Positions 38,229 to 47,447 of a stretch of DNA of 64,000 nucleotides are shown piece after piece. Numbering within the stretch: position 1 is the first letter of the stretch; each line of letters opens with the position of its first letter. The DNA comes from Paucibacter sediminis (GTDB taxonomy: Bacteria > Pseudomonadota > Gammaproteobacteria > Burkholderiales > Burkholderiaceae_C). Position numbers and translations under genes: made by a program. The stretch covers positions 3,885,001 through 3,949,000 of the forward strand of contig NZ_CP116346.1 of assembly GCF_030254645.1 (NCBI RefSeq), read 5' to 3'. Below the pieces are notes generated by a model. It was not told the origin of the DNA. It made no database searches and saw only the letters and a list, made by a program, of their open reading frames with translations.

Positions 38229-39008
38229 ATGAGCGAAGAATCCGTTCTCAAGGTCGCCGGCGTCTCCAAGCGCTTTGGCGGCCTGCAAGCCCTCTCGGAC
38301 GTGGGCATCCAGATCAACAAGGGCCAGGTCTATGGCCTGATCGGCCCCAACGGGGCCGGCAAGACCACCTTCTTCAACGTCATCACCGGGCTCTACACGC
38401 CCGATGCGGGCACCTTCGAGCTGGGCGGCGCGCCCTATGCGCCGACGGCGGTGCACCAGGTCGCCAAGACCGGCATTGCGCGCACCTTCCAGAACATCCG
38501 CCTGTTCGCCGAGATGACGGCGCTGGAGAACGTGATGGTGGGTCGCCATGTGCGCACCGGCTCGGGCCTCATCGGCGCGGTGTTCCGCACCCCTGGCTTC
38601 AAGGCCGAAGAGGCCGCGATCGCCAAGCGTGCCCAGGAGCTGCTCGACTACGTGGGCATCGGCAAGTACGCGGAGTTCAAGGCCCGCACCCTGAGCTATG
38701 GCGACCAGCGCCGCCTGGAGATCGCGCGCGCCCTGGCCACCGACCCCAAGCTGATCGCGCTGGACGAACCGGCCGCCGGCATGAACGCCACCGAGAAGGT
38801 GGTGCTGCGCGAGCTGATCGACCGCATCCGCAACGACGGCCGCACCATCCTCTTGATCGAGCATGACGTCAAGCTGGTGATGGGGCTGTGCGACCGCGTC
38901 ACCGTGCTGGACTATGGCAAGCAGATTGCCGAAGGCACGCCGGCCGATGTGCAGCGCAACGAGAAGGTGATCGAGGCCTATCTGGGCGCCGGTCACAAGG
39001 CCCACTGA
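38229..39008 (+). CDS. livG: Branched-chain amino acid ABC transporter ATP-binding protein LivG
   Basis: A 259-residue ATPase: Walker A GPNGAGKTTFFN, Q-loop FQNIRLF, signature LSYGDQRRLEIARAL, Walker B LIALDEPAAGMN, H-loop IEHDVKLV. The LSYGDQ signature and AAGMN after Walker B are typical for LivG. 17 bases after livM. Confidence 0.95.
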   Translation: MSEESVLKVAGVSKRFGGLQALSDVGIQINKGQVYGLIGPNGAGKTTFFNVITGLYTPDAGTFELGGAPYAPTAVHQVAKTGIARTFQNIRLFAEMTALENVMVGRHVRTGSGLIGAVFRTPGFKAEEAAIAKRAQELLDYVGIGKYAEFKARTLSYGDQRRLEIARALATDPKLIALDEPAAGMNATEKVVLRELIDRIRNDGRTILLIEHDVKLVMGLCDRVTVLDYGKQIAEGTPADVQRNEKVIEAYLGAGHKAH

Positions 39009-39027
39009 GGCAGGACGGACAAGGCAA

Positions 39028-39750
<723 letters not shown>

Positions 39751-39751
39751 A

Positions 39752-39780
39752 AAAAAGGCGGCTCCAAGAGCCGCCTTTCT
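39752..39780. terminator. Bidirectional terminator between livF and the leucine dehydrogenase gene
   Basis: AAAGGCGGCT / AGCCGCCTTT (39754-39763, 39769-39778) with A- and T-rich flanks, right after the livF stop and before the convergent gene's stop. Confidence 0.92.
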
Positions 39781-39800
39781 TCATGCGCTGGCCTGCGATC

Positions 39801-40919
39801 TCAGGCGGGCTTCACCAGCTTGGAGCGTGCCCAGATGTCGGACTCGCGCGCGGGCGTGTTGCCGCTGGCCTTGACGCGGCCCAGCAGCTCTTCCACGCGG
39901 CCGGCGATCCTGCTGACCTCGGCCATCACTGCCTGCTCTTCGCCCTCGTTGCGGTACTCGCGTGCCACGCTGATGATGCCGCCGGCATTCACCAGATAGT
40001 CCGGCAGGTAGAGGATGCCACGGGCCTGCAGCGCGTCGCCATCGGCGGCGGTGGCCAGCTGGTTGTTGGCGGCGCCGGCGATCAGCTTGGCGCGGATCTG
40101 CGGCACGCTGCCCAGGTTCAGCACCGCGCCCAGGGCGCAAGGGGCCAGCACGTCGACATCGGCGGTCAGGATCTCGTGCACGCTGACGGCTTGTGCACCG
40201 AACAGCTCCTGTGCGCGCGCCACCTTGGCGGCGTCCACATCGGCCACCACCAGCTTGGCGCCGGCCTTGTGCAGGAACTCGGCCAGATGCCAGCCCACCG
40301 CGCCCAGGCCCTGCAGGGCCACGCGCACGCCGTCCAGCGAGGCGCGCTGCAGATGCAGGCGCACGCCGGCTTCGATCGAGACGAACACGCCCCAGGCCGT
40401 CTTGGGGCTGGGGTCGCCACCGAAGGCGCCGGCGCGCGGGATGCCGCTCACGTATTGCGTGTGTGCCTGCATGCCCAGCATGTCGGCGGTGGTGGTGCCG
40501 ACGTCTTCGGCGGTGATGTAGGCGCCGTCCAGCGACTGCACGGCACGGCCGAAGGCGGCGAACAGGGCGGCGCGGTCGAACTGGCCGGCCGGCTTGATGA
40601 TCACGGCCTTGCCGCCGCCGAAGGGCAGATCGGCCAGGGCGTTCTTCAGGCTCATGCCTTGCGAGAGGCGCAGCGCGTCGTTCAGCGCGGCGAGTTCGTT
40701 GTCATAGCTCCAGAAGCGGCAGCCGCCGAAAGCGGGGCCGCGGGCGGTGCTGTGCACGGCCAGGATGGCCTTCAGACCGGTCTGCTCATCGGCGGCCAGC
40801 AGCACACGTTCGTGCGGGGCTTGATCGGGCAGGCCGAACAGCGAGCTGGGAAGGGAGGAGGGGGCTGCCTCGCTGAGGGCGCGGGCGAGATCGGACGAGC
40901 GGTCGAAAGGAGCGTTCAT
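39801..40919 (-). CDS. Leucine/valine/phenylalanine dehydrogenase family (Glu/Leu/Phe/Val DH)
   Basis: A 372-residue NAD-dependent amino acid dehydrogenase. Substrate-site pattern GPAFGGCRFW, catalytic lysines in GMSLKNALADLPFGGGKAVI (K92, K104), and dinucleotide-binding GLGAVGWHLAEFL with VVADVDAAK. It should deaminate a branched-chain or aromatic amino acid to the 2-oxo acid. Convergent with livHMGF, consistent with use of imported Leu/Ile/Val, but the exact substrate is not decided by the sequence. A hairpin with U-tract precedes it. Confidence 0.9.
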   Translation of the reverse strand: MNAPFDRSSDLARALSEAAPSSLPSSLFGLPDQAPHERVLLAADEQTGLKAILAVHSTARGPAFGGCRFWSYDNELAALNDALRLSQGMSLKNALADLPFGGGKAVIIKPAGQFDRAALFAAFGRAVQSLDGAYITAEDVGTTTADMLGMQAHTQYVSGIPRAGAFGGDPSPKTAWGVFVSIEAGVRLHLQRASLDGVRVALQGLGAVGWHLAEFLHKAGAKLVVADVDAAKVARAQELFGAQAVSVHEILTADVDVLAPCALGAVLNLGSVPQIRAKLIAGAANNQLATAADGDALQARGILYLPDYLVNAGGIISVAREYRNEGEEQAVMAEVSRIAGRVEELLGRVKASGNTPARESDIWARSKLVKPA

Positions 40920-40941
40920 GGCGTTTGCACTTGTGATGCCG

Positions 40942-40968
40942 AAAAAAAGCACCCGGCTTGGCGGGTGC
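40942..40968 (-). terminator. Hairpin with U-tract upstream of the leucine dehydrogenase gene
   Basis: On the minus strand GCACCCG / CGGGTGC (7-bp stem, 6-base loop) followed by TTTTTTT. It lies 115 bases after the stop of the dioxygenase gene and only about 25 bases before the dehydrogenase ATG. It can terminate the dioxygenase transcript or, with the TAAACT box at 40999-41004, form a leader hairpin for the dehydrogenase. Confidence 0.8.
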
Positions 40969-41083
40969 CTGCGTGCGGGCTTGTGGCCCGAGGCTCGCAG
41001 TTTACGGCCTGCGCCGCGCCTTGTGCCACGGCCGGCTCAGCGCATCTGGCATGGCGTGATGCCTGCCACGCATCAGGGATCCA

Positions 41084-41824
41084 TCAGGGATCTTGAAAGC
41101 CGCCGCGCCTGAGCGTCACCACCAGGGTGTCGCGATAGCCATGCTCGGCCACTGGCTGGATCGGCGTGGTCTCATGGATCACGCGCTCGTCGTCCAGCAG
41201 CAGCAGGGTCCAGGGCTCGCTCATGGTGAAACGCTGGCCGCGCGGGCCGCTGGCCTCGAACACGCGCGATTCACCGCCCTTGATGCTAGCGCGGCCCACC
41301 AGGAACACCGCCACCAGGTCCACGCCATCGCGGTGCGCGCCCTCGGGCGTGGGCCGGCCGATGCCGTCGGTGGTGTCGATGCGGAACTGGTGCGCCTCGG
41401 CATACCAGGGCTGCGCGCCGCGCAGGCGGTCGGCCGCGGCGGCCAGGGCCAGCAGCAGCTTGGGCCAGATGGGCAGGGCGGTGGCGGCCTGCGCCATCGG
41501 CTCGAACCAGCGCTCGAGCCCGCCGTGCAGGGCGTTGTAGTCCAGCGGCTGCCAGTGGGCGCGGTGCGGCACCTGCTGCACCGGCTCGGCAGCGCGGCTG
41601 TCCAGCACAAAGCTGCCGTGGCGGCGGAAGCGGTAGCGCCCGCCGTCGCGCAGGTACAGGTCGGGCGGCAGATCGTTCCAGAACGGCGCCAGCGCGGCCA
41701 GCTCGGCCTCCTCGCAGCCCAGCCAGTGGCGCAGGCTTTCGGGTGCCATCACGGCCGAACCCTGCTCGCGCAACTGCTGCTCGAACTGGGCGGCGCTGGA
41801 ATAGGGCGGGCTGAAATGCTGCAT
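41084..41824 (-). CDS. 2-oxoglutarate/Fe(II) dioxygenase, BsmA / isoleucine 4-hydroxylase family
   Basis: A 246-residue protein of the 2OG-Fe dioxygenase family (Pfam PF10014) that includes L-isoleucine dioxygenases. The iron triad is visible: H164 and D166 in EGAHRDGVDLVAVFL, H217 in DDERVIHETTP. R231 in YRDTLVVTL is the likely 2-oxoglutarate anchor. HQFRIDTTDGIGRPTPEG is the conserved family block. Members hydroxylate free aliphatic amino acids. The nearby liv transporter and leucine-dehydrogenase-family gene make a branched-chain substrate plausible (inference). It starts 34 bases after the reductase gene, likely the same transcript. Confidence 0.87.
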   Translation of the reverse strand: MQHFSPPYSSAAQFEQQLREQGSAVMAPESLRHWLGCEEAELAALAPFWNDLPPDLYLRDGGRYRFRRHGSFVLDSRAAEPVQQVPHRAHWQPLDYNALHGGLERWFEPMAQAATALPIWPKLLLALAAAADRLRGAQPWYAEAHQFRIDTTDGIGRPTPEGAHRDGVDLVAVFLVGRASIKGGESRVFEASGPRGQRFTMSEPWTLLLLDDERVIHETTPIQPVAEHGYRDTLVVTLRRGGFQDP

Positions 41825-41858
41825 GGCGGCGGTTCCTGGTTGAGAGGGGCGGCCGGGG

Positions 41859-42911
41859 TCAGGCCTTGCCTTGCTTGTCCAGCTCGGAGGTGAAGGCGTC
41901 GGCGTAGAACTCCTCGGCGGGCAGGCCGGCCTTGGCGACGAAGTCCGCCTGGGCCGACTCCACCATGATGGGCGCGCCGCAGGCATAGACCTGGTGGCCG
42001 CTGAGGTCGGGCAGGTCGGCCAGCACGGCCTGGTGCACGAAGCCGGTGCGGCCACTCCAGCCGTCCTCGGGCCTGGGCTCGGAAAGCACTGGCACATAGC
42101 GGAGCTGCGGCATGCTGGCGGCGGCCTGCAGGGCCCAGTCGTGCAGATAGAGGTCGGCCTTGCTGCGGCAGCCCCAGTAGAGGGTGGTGGGGCGGCTGAA
42201 TCCGGCACTCTGCCCCAGATGCTGCAGTCGCTCGATGATGGCCTTGATGGGTGCGAAGCCGGTGCCGCTGGCCAGCAGCACGATGGGCTTGTCGCTGTCC
42301 TCGCGCAGGAAGAAGCTGCCGAACGGCCCTTCCATGCGCAGGATGTCTTTTTCCTTCATCGCGCCGAACACATGGTCGGTGAACTTGCCGCCCGGCATGT
42401 GGCGCACATGCAGCTCGATCGCCGGCGGCGTGCCCAGGTTGCTGGGCGCGTTGGCCATCGAATAGCTGCGGCGTGCGCCATCGCGCAGGATGAATTCCAC
42501 ATACTGGCCGGCGTGGAACTGGAAGTTCTGGTTGGCCGGCAGTTGCAGGCGCAGCAGCGCCACGTCGGGCGCGGGCTTGGCGATGCTGATGACGCGGCTG
42601 GGCAGCTTGAGCACCGCGAACTCGCCCGCGCCCGGCACGGTGCGCGCTTCCAGCACGCAATCGGTCTGCGGCGTGGCACAGCAGGTCAGCACGAAGCCGG
42701 CGGCCTCCTCGGCCTCGGTGAGGGTCTTGGCCTGGTGCGCGCCGTGGATCACCCTGCCCTCCAGCAAGCGGCTCTTGCAGGAGCCGCAGGCGCCGTCCTT
42801 GCAGCCATAGGGCAGGCCCACGCCCTGGCGGATGGCCGCGCCGAGCAGGGTTTCATCGCGTTCGACCGAAAACTCGCGGCCGCTGGGCTGCACGGTGACC
42901 TGGAAATTCAT
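41859..42911 (-). CDS. Plant-type ferredoxin/FAD-NAD reductase (CDP-6-deoxy-glucoseen reductase-like)
   Basis: A 350-residue electron-transfer protein. N-terminal 2Fe-2S domain with C37, C42, C45 and C77 (YGCKDGACGSCKSRL, LTCCAT), then FAD domain (RRSYSMANAPS) and NAD domain (LASGTGFAPIKAII, YWGCRSKADLY, VYACGAPIMV). Annotated relatives are called CDP-6-deoxy-delta-3,4-glucoseen reductase, but no deoxysugar genes are nearby. General NAD(P)H-to-acceptor reductase is the safe description. A terminator-like hairpin lies in its leader. Confidence 0.9.
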   Translation of the reverse strand: MNFQVTVQPSGREFSVERDETLLGAAIRQGVGLPYGCKDGACGSCKSRLLEGRVIHGAHQAKTLTEAEEAAGFVLTCCATPQTDCVLEARTVPGAGEFAVLKLPSRVISIAKPAPDVALLRLQLPANQNFQFHAGQYVEFILRDGARRSYSMANAPSNLGTPPAIELHVRHMPGGKFTDHVFGAMKEKDILRMEGPFGSFFLREDSDKPIVLLASGTGFAPIKAIIERLQHLGQSAGFSRPTTLYWGCRSKADLYLHDWALQAAASMPQLRYVPVLSEPRPEDGWSGRTGFVHQAVLADLPDLSGHQVYACGAPIMVESAQADFVAKAGLPAEEFYADAFTSELDKQGKA

Positions 42912-42930
42912 GGTGTGGATGGCTGGGCTC

Positions 42931-42965
42931 AATAAAAACTCGGCCCGCGAGGTGCATCGCGGGCC
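42931..42965 (-). terminator. Terminator-shaped hairpin in the reductase leader
   Basis: On the minus strand GGCCCGCGA / TCGCGGGCC is a perfect 9-bp stem (6-base loop), followed by GAGTTTTTATT. It lies 20 bases before the reductase ATG and downstream of no other minus-strand gene, since the next gene is divergent. TTTATC (42975-42980) is a possible -10 about 9 bases before the stem. Confidence 0.7.
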
Positions 42966-43010
42966 GTGGCGACCGATAAACTCAGGCGCCATTTTGCCTG
43001 ACGATCACCC

Positions 43011-43904
43011 ATGCCCACTTTGCACGCGCGCCGGCCCCGCCTCCTCATCGTCGGCTGCGGCGACGTCGGCCTGCGCGTGCTGCGCGAGCTGCACGGGCGC
43101 CTGCCCGTGCTGGCGCTGAGCTCCAGCCCGGCACGCGCCCAGGCGCTGCGCGCGGCCGGCGCCTTGCCCCTGCTGGGCAATCTGGACGACCCCGCCAGCC
43201 TGGCGCGCCTGGCCGGCCTGGCCGACTGGGTGCTGCACCTGGCGCCACCCGCCGCCCAGGGCGCGGAGGACCGGCGCACCCTCAATCTGCTGCGCGCGCT
43301 GGCGCGCTCGCCGCGCACCACGCGCCTGGTCTATGCCAGCACCACCGGCGTGTACGGCGATTGCGCGGGCGCGCGCTTCGACGAGACCCGCAGCCCCAGG
43401 CCCGCCACCGACCGCGCGCGGCGCCGCGTCGATGCCGAGCAGCGGCTGCGCTGGTTCGGCGCCAGCCTGGGTGTGCGCGTGAGCATCCTGCGCGTGCCCG
43501 GCATCTACGCCTGGGATCGCGAGGGCGGCCATCCGCGCGAACGCCTGGCCAAGGGCGCACCGGTGCTGCGGCGTGAGGACGATGTCTACACCAACCACAT
43601 CCATGCCGACGACCTGGCGCGCGCCTGCCTGGCGGCGCTGGCGCGCGGCAAGCCGCAGCGCATCGTGCATGCCTGCGACGACAGCGAACTGCTGATGGGC
43701 GACTACTTCGACCTGGCGGCCGAGCTGTGCGGCCTGCCGCGGCCGCCGCGCATCAGCCGCGAGCAGGCGCGGGAGCAGATGTCGCCCATGCAGCTGAGTT
43801 TCATGGGCGAATCGCGCCGCCTCGACAACGGGCGGCTCAAGCGCGAGCTGCGCCTGCGGCTGCGCCACCCCGAGGTCAATACCGGCCTGCTGGCCGGCGC
43901 CTGA
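43011..43904 (+). CDS. NAD-dependent epimerase/dehydratase-like SDR (YeeZ-like)
   Basis: A 297-residue extended SDR. N-terminal LLIVGCGDVGLRVLREL matches the GxGxxG motif. LVYASTTGVYGD holds the S-T-T of the active site, followed by later typical blocks (RVPGIYAW, NHIHADDLARACLAAL). The catalytic YxxxK is not obvious (DRARRRVDAE at the expected place), so activity is uncertain. Function unknown. It ends exactly where the convergent rhomboid gene ends (adjacent stops). Confidence 0.85.
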   Translation: MPTLHARRPRLLIVGCGDVGLRVLRELHGRLPVLALSSSPARAQALRAAGALPLLGNLDDPASLARLAGLADWVLHLAPPAAQGAEDRRTLNLLRALARSPRTTRLVYASTTGVYGDCAGARFDETRSPRPATDRARRRVDAEQRLRWFGASLGVRVSILRVPGIYAWDREGGHPRERLAKGAPVLRREDDVYTNHIHADDLARACLAALARGKPQRIVHACDDSELLMGDYFDLAAELCGLPRPPRISREQAREQMSPMQLSFMGESRRLDNGRLKRELRLRLRHPEVNTGLLAGA

Positions 43905-44486
43905 TCAGCGGCGGCGCGCGCCGCGCCAGTAGTTCATCATCAGCCAGGCGCCCAGCATGCCGCCCAGGTGGGCGAAGTGGGCGATGCCGCTGCTGCCCAT
44001 CAGGCCGAGGAAGAGTTCCAGCCCGCCGAACAGCGCGACGAAGTACTTGGCCTTCATCGGGATGGGCGGGAACAGCGGCATGATGATGCGGTCCGGGAAG
44101 ATCATGCCGAAGGACAGCAGCAGGCCGAACAACGCACCCGACGCACCCACGGTGGGCGAGCGCGAGCCGATCAGCAGGGTGAAGATGAGCTGGGCCGCGG
44201 CAGCGGTGAGCGTGCTGGCGATCAGCAGGTGCGCATAGCGCTTGCTGCCCCAGACGCGCTCCAGCTCCGAGCCGAACATCCACAGGCCCAGCATGTTGAA
44301 GAACAGGTGCCAGACATCACCATGCAGGAAGGCATAACTGAGTGGCTGCCAGGGCATGAACAGGCCCGTGCTCAGGGGCCATAGCGCGAAGTAGACCTCG
44401 AACTGCGGCGGCAGCAGCGTGAACAGGCAGAACAGGCCCACACAAGCCAGCATGAAGGCCTTGGTAACCGATGGGATAGGGGACAT
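43905..44486 (-). CDS. Rhomboid-family intramembrane serine protease
   Basis: A 193-residue six-helix protein. Family marks: WQPLSYAFLHGDVWHLFFNMLGLWMFG (loop 1 and helix 2), GASGALFG with catalytic S116, and HFAHLGGMLGA with catalytic H173. It should cut transmembrane segments of unknown substrates within the inner membrane. Start 44486 gives the normal N-terminus. Its leader (44509-44543) can fold into a bulged hairpin (CTCTGG / CCAGAG outside, CGCGGT / ACCGCG inside). Confidence 0.93.
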   Translation of the reverse strand: MSPIPSVTKAFMLACVGLFCLFTLLPPQFEVYFALWPLSTGLFMPWQPLSYAFLHGDVWHLFFNMLGLWMFGSELERVWGSKRYAHLLIASTLTAAAAQLIFTLLIGSRSPTVGASGALFGLLLSFGMIFPDRIIMPLFPPIPMKAKYFVALFGGLELFLGLMGSSGIAHFAHLGGMLGAWLMMNYWRGARRR

Positions 44487-44594
44487 GAAGCTCGACTCTG
44501 TTGTGGTGCTCTGGCGCGGTGGCAACCGCGCTGAGGGCCAGAGTGTAGGGGCAGGAGATACCCCGGCAAGAACGTATGCATCATGTGTTTCTGG

Positions 44595-44679
44595 TGGTGC
44601 CCGGGGCCGGACTCGAACCGGCACACCTTGCGGCGGGGGATTTTGAGTCCCCTGCGTCTACCGATTTCGCCACCCGGGC
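44595..44679 (-). tRNA. tRNA-Leu (anticodon CAA)
   Basis: An 85-base class II tRNA on the minus strand. Acceptor arms GCCCGGG / CCCGGGC, discriminator A, encoded CCA, anticodon stem GGGGA / TCCCC with loop CTCAAAA, so the anticodon is CAA (UUG codons). It has a long variable arm and a standard T arm (CCGGTTCGAGTCCGG). CATAAT (44711-44716 on the minus strand) may be its -10. Confidence 0.97.
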
Positions 44680-44753
44680 CAGAAACCATGCATCGCTGCG
44701 TGAGCCGCGGATTATGCCATGCAAACTTTGGCGCCGGCTGAGACAATCCGCCC

Positions 44754-45665
44754 ATGAGCGAAAAGACCTACCCCAGCCTTGAAGACGTCATCGGCAACAC
44801 TCCCCTGGTGCGCTTGCAGCGCGTGCTGGGGTCAGATCTTGCCTCCCGCGGCAACGTGCTGCTGGCCAAGCTGGAGGGCAACAACCCGGCCGGTTCGGTG
44901 AAGGACCGCCCCGCCATCAGCATGATCCGGCGCGCCGAGGAGCGGGGCGAGATCAAGCCGGGCGACACCCTGATCGAGGCCACCTCCGGCAACACCGGCA
45001 TCGCGCTGGCGATGGCCGCGGCGATGCGCGGCTACCGCATGCTGCTGATCATGCCCGAGGACCTCTCGATCGAGCGCGCCCAGACCATGAAGGCCTTCGG
45101 CGCCGAGCTGATCCTCACGCCGCGCTCGGGCGGCATGGAATATGCCCGCGACCTGGCCGAGCAGATGCAGCGCGACGGCAAGGGCCGCGTGCTGGACCAG
45201 TTCGGCAACGAGGACAACCCGCGCATCCATTACGAGACCACCGGCCCCGAGATCTGGCGCGACACCGGCGGCGAGATCACCCACTTCGTCAGCGCCATGG
45301 GCACCACCGGCACCATCACCGGCACCTCGCGCTTTCTGAAGGAGCAGAACGCCGGAATCCGCATCGTCGGCGCCCAGCCGGCCGAGGGCTCGCGCATCCC
45401 GGGCATTCGCAAATGGCCCGAGGCCTATATGCCGCGCATCTACAAGCCCGAGACGGTGGACGAGCTGGTGCTGGTGAGCCAGTCCGACGCCGAGGAGATG
45501 GCGCGCCGGCTGGCGCGCGAGGAGGGCCTGTTTGCCGGCATCTCGGCCGCGGGCGCCTGCTGGGTGGCGCTGCAGCTGGCGCGCACGCTGGAGAACGCCA
45601 CCATCGTCTTCATCGTCTGCGATCGCGGCGATCGCTACCTCTCCACCGGCGTGTTCCCTGCCTGA
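44754..45665 (+). CDS. cysM: Cysteine synthase B (O-acetylserine sulfhydrylase B)
   Basis: A 303-residue PLP enzyme making cysteine from O-acetylserine and sulfide or thiosulfate. PLP lysine K50 in NPAGSVKDRPA, substrate loop EATSGNTGIA, phosphate loop MGTTGTITG, and AEGSRIPGIRKWP, which fits CysM better than CysK. First of cysM-nudix-tusA; the neighbours (TusA-like sulfur carrier) agree with sulfur metabolism. Confidence 0.95.
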   Translation: MSEKTYPSLEDVIGNTPLVRLQRVLGSDLASRGNVLLAKLEGNNPAGSVKDRPAISMIRRAEERGEIKPGDTLIEATSGNTGIALAMAAAMRGYRMLLIMPEDLSIERAQTMKAFGAELILTPRSGGMEYARDLAEQMQRDGKGRVLDQFGNEDNPRIHYETTGPEIWRDTGGEITHFVSAMGTTGTITGTSRFLKEQNAGIRIVGAQPAEGSRIPGIRKWPEAYMPRIYKPETVDELVLVSQSDAEEMARRLAREEGLFAGISAAGACWVALQLARTLENATIVFIVCDRGDRYLSTGVFPA

Positions 45666-45673
45666 GCCGCGCG

Positions 45674-46216
45674 GTGAGCCAACTGCCCGCCTACCGCTTC
45701 TGCCCGCTCTGCGCGAGCGAGCTGCGCTGGCGCACCGAGCTGGAAGACGGTGGGCCCAAATCGAGGCTGCGCTGCAGCAGCTGCGACTTCACGCATTGGA
45801 ACAACCCGACCCCGGTGCTGGCCGCGGTGGTGGAATGCGTGGACCGCGAGGGTCAGGTCTTGCTGGCGCGCAACGCGGCCTGGCCGGGGCGCCTCTTCGG
45901 CCTCATCACCGGCTTCATGGAGGCGGGCGAATCACCCGAGCAGGGGCTCAGGCGCGAGGTGATGGAGGAGACCGCGCTGCAGGTCGAGTCGCTGGACCTG
46001 ATCGGCGTCTACGACTTCCAGCCCATGAACCAGGTGATCATTGCCTACCATGTGGCGGCGCGTGGCGAGATCCGCCTGTCGCCCGAGCTGGCCGAAGCCA
46101 AGCTGCTGGCACCGCAGAAGCTCAAATGCTGGCCCGCCGGCACCGGCCAGGCGCTGGCGCAATGGTTGCGCTCGCGCGGCATCGAACCCCAGTGGTTCGA
46201 GCCGGGGCCGGCCTAG
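45674..46216 (+). CDS. NUDIX hydrolase with N-terminal zinc ribbon
   Basis: A 180-residue protein, GTG start 8 bases after cysM. Zinc ribbon C10-x2-C13 and C34-x2-C37 (FCPLCASEL, LRCSSCDF). The Nudix box is complete from G80 to E99 (GFMEAGESPEQGLRREVMEE). The ribbon plus Nudix layout resembles NudC, but the SQPWPFPxS NADH signature is missing (VYDFQPMNQVI instead), so the nucleotide substrate is open. Confidence 0.9.
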   Translation: MSQLPAYRFCPLCASELRWRTELEDGGPKSRLRCSSCDFTHWNNPTPVLAAVVECVDREGQVLLARNAAWPGRLFGLITGFMEAGESPEQGLRREVMEETALQVESLDLIGVYDFQPMNQVIIAYHVAARGEIRLSPELAEAKLLAPQKLKCWPAGTGQALAQWLRSRGIEPQWFEPGPA

Positions 46217-46242
46217 AATCCCTTGCAACCCGAGGACGAGAC

Positions 46243-46470
46243 ATGGACGTACACAAGGAACTGGACACGCGCGGCCTGAACTGCCCGCTGCCCATACTCA
46301 AGGCCAAGAAGGCCCTGGCGGAGATGGAGAGCGGTCAGTTGCTGAAGGTGTTCTCCACCGACCCGGGCTCGACGCGCGACTTCCAGGCCTTTGCGCGCCA
46401 GACCGGCAACGAGCTGGTCGAGCAGAGCAGCCAGGCCGACGAGTTCGTGCACGTGCTGCGGCGCCGCTAG
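46243..46470 (+). CDS. TusA-family sulfur carrier protein
   Basis: A 75-residue SirA/TusA fold with the sulfur-accepting Cys14 in DTRGLNCPLPILKAKKAL (CPxP) and the typical SGQLLKVFSTDPGSTRDF. It can pass persulfide sulfur to tRNA thiolation, molybdenum cofactor or oxidation pathways. Third gene after cysM; TAGAAT at 46214-46219 may give it its own promoter. Confidence 0.92.
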   Translation: MDVHKELDTRGLNCPLPILKAKKALAEMESGQLLKVFSTDPGSTRDFQAFARQTGNELVEQSSQADEFVHVLRRR

Positions 46471-46494
46471 AGCGGCGCCAAACCCTCACAACCC

Positions 46495-47361
46495 TCAGAT
46501 ATCGAGGCTCTTCAGATAGGCGCGGAAGCCGGGACCCAGGTCGGGGTGGGCAAGCGCCAGTTCCACATTGGCCTGCAGGAAGCCTTCCTTGCTGCCGCAG
46601 TCGTAGCGCTTGCCGTCATAGCGGTAGGCGAACACCTTCTCGCGGCGCAGCAGGCCGGCGATGCCGTCGGTGAGCTGGATCTCGCCGCCCACGCCGCGCG
46701 GCTGGCTGGCGATCTCGTGGAACACCCCGGGCGTGAGGATGTAGCGGCCGGCCACGCCCAAGCGTGAGGGCGCCACCTCGGGCGCGGGCTTCTCGACGAT
46801 GCGGCTCACGTCCATCAGCTTGTCGTTCACCGGCGTGCCGGCCACGATGCCATAGCGGCGCGTGTGCTCGGCCGGCACCTCCTGCACCGCCAGGATGGAG
46901 GCGCGCCATTCGGCGTACTGTTCCACCATCTGCTTGAGCACGGGAGGCTCTCCCACCATCAGGTCGTCGGCCAGCAGCACGGCGAAGGGCTCGTTGCCGA
47001 CGAGTCGCTGACCGCACAAGACCGCATGGCCCAAGCCCAGCGCCTGGGCCTGGCGCACATAGATGCACTCCATGTCGTCGGGCTTGACGCTGCGCACCAC
47101 CTCGAGCAGCTCCTTCTTACCCGCCTGTTCAAGGGCTATCTCGAGCTCGAAAGTCATGTCAAAGTGATCTTCGATGGGGCGCTTGTGGCGGCCCGTCACA
47201 AAAATCATTTCGCGTACGCCGGCGGCATAGGCTTCTTCCACCGCGTACTGAATGAGGGGCTTGTCCACCACGGGCAGCATTTCCTTGGGCTGGGCCTTGG
47301 TGGCCGGCAGGAAGCGCGTGCCAAGACCTGCAACAGGGAAGATCGCTTTCGTGACTTTCAT
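46495..47361 (-). CDS. galU: UTP-glucose-1-phosphate uridylyltransferase
   Basis: A 288-residue nucleotidyltransferase making UDP-glucose for polysaccharides and lipid A core. Signature [53 protein letters not shown], and [14 protein letters not shown]. Start at 47361 by family N-terminus ([12 protein letters not shown]). Convergent with tusA (24 bases apart), divergent from the dehydrogenase homologue. Confidence 0.96.
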   Translation of the reverse strand: MKVTKAIFPVAGLGTRFLPATKAQPKEMLPVVDKPLIQYAVEEAYAAGVREMIFVTGRHKRPIEDHFDMTFELEIALEQAGKKELLEVVRSVKPDDMECIYVRQAQALGLGHAVLCGQRLVGNEPFAVLLADDLMVGEPPVLKQMVEQYAEWRASILAVQEVPAEHTRRYGIVAGTPVNDKLMDVSRIVEKPAPEVAPSRLGVAGRYILTPGVFHEIASQPRGVGGEIQLTDGIAGLLRREKVFAYRYDGKRYDCGSKEGFLQANVELALAHPDLGPGFRAYLKSLDI

Positions 47362-47447
47362 ATCCGTACACTCTCCGGTTTGCGTTGGCGCGCATTGTGG
47401 CATTGCCGCATAGCCGTGCCGCGGATCCCGAACCCCCTAAATAGCGC

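Noticed and set aside
43005-43868. 287-codon minus-strand frame opposite the epimerase-like gene
   Set aside because: Antisense shadow; the plus-strand frame has the Rossmann motif and later SDR blocks.
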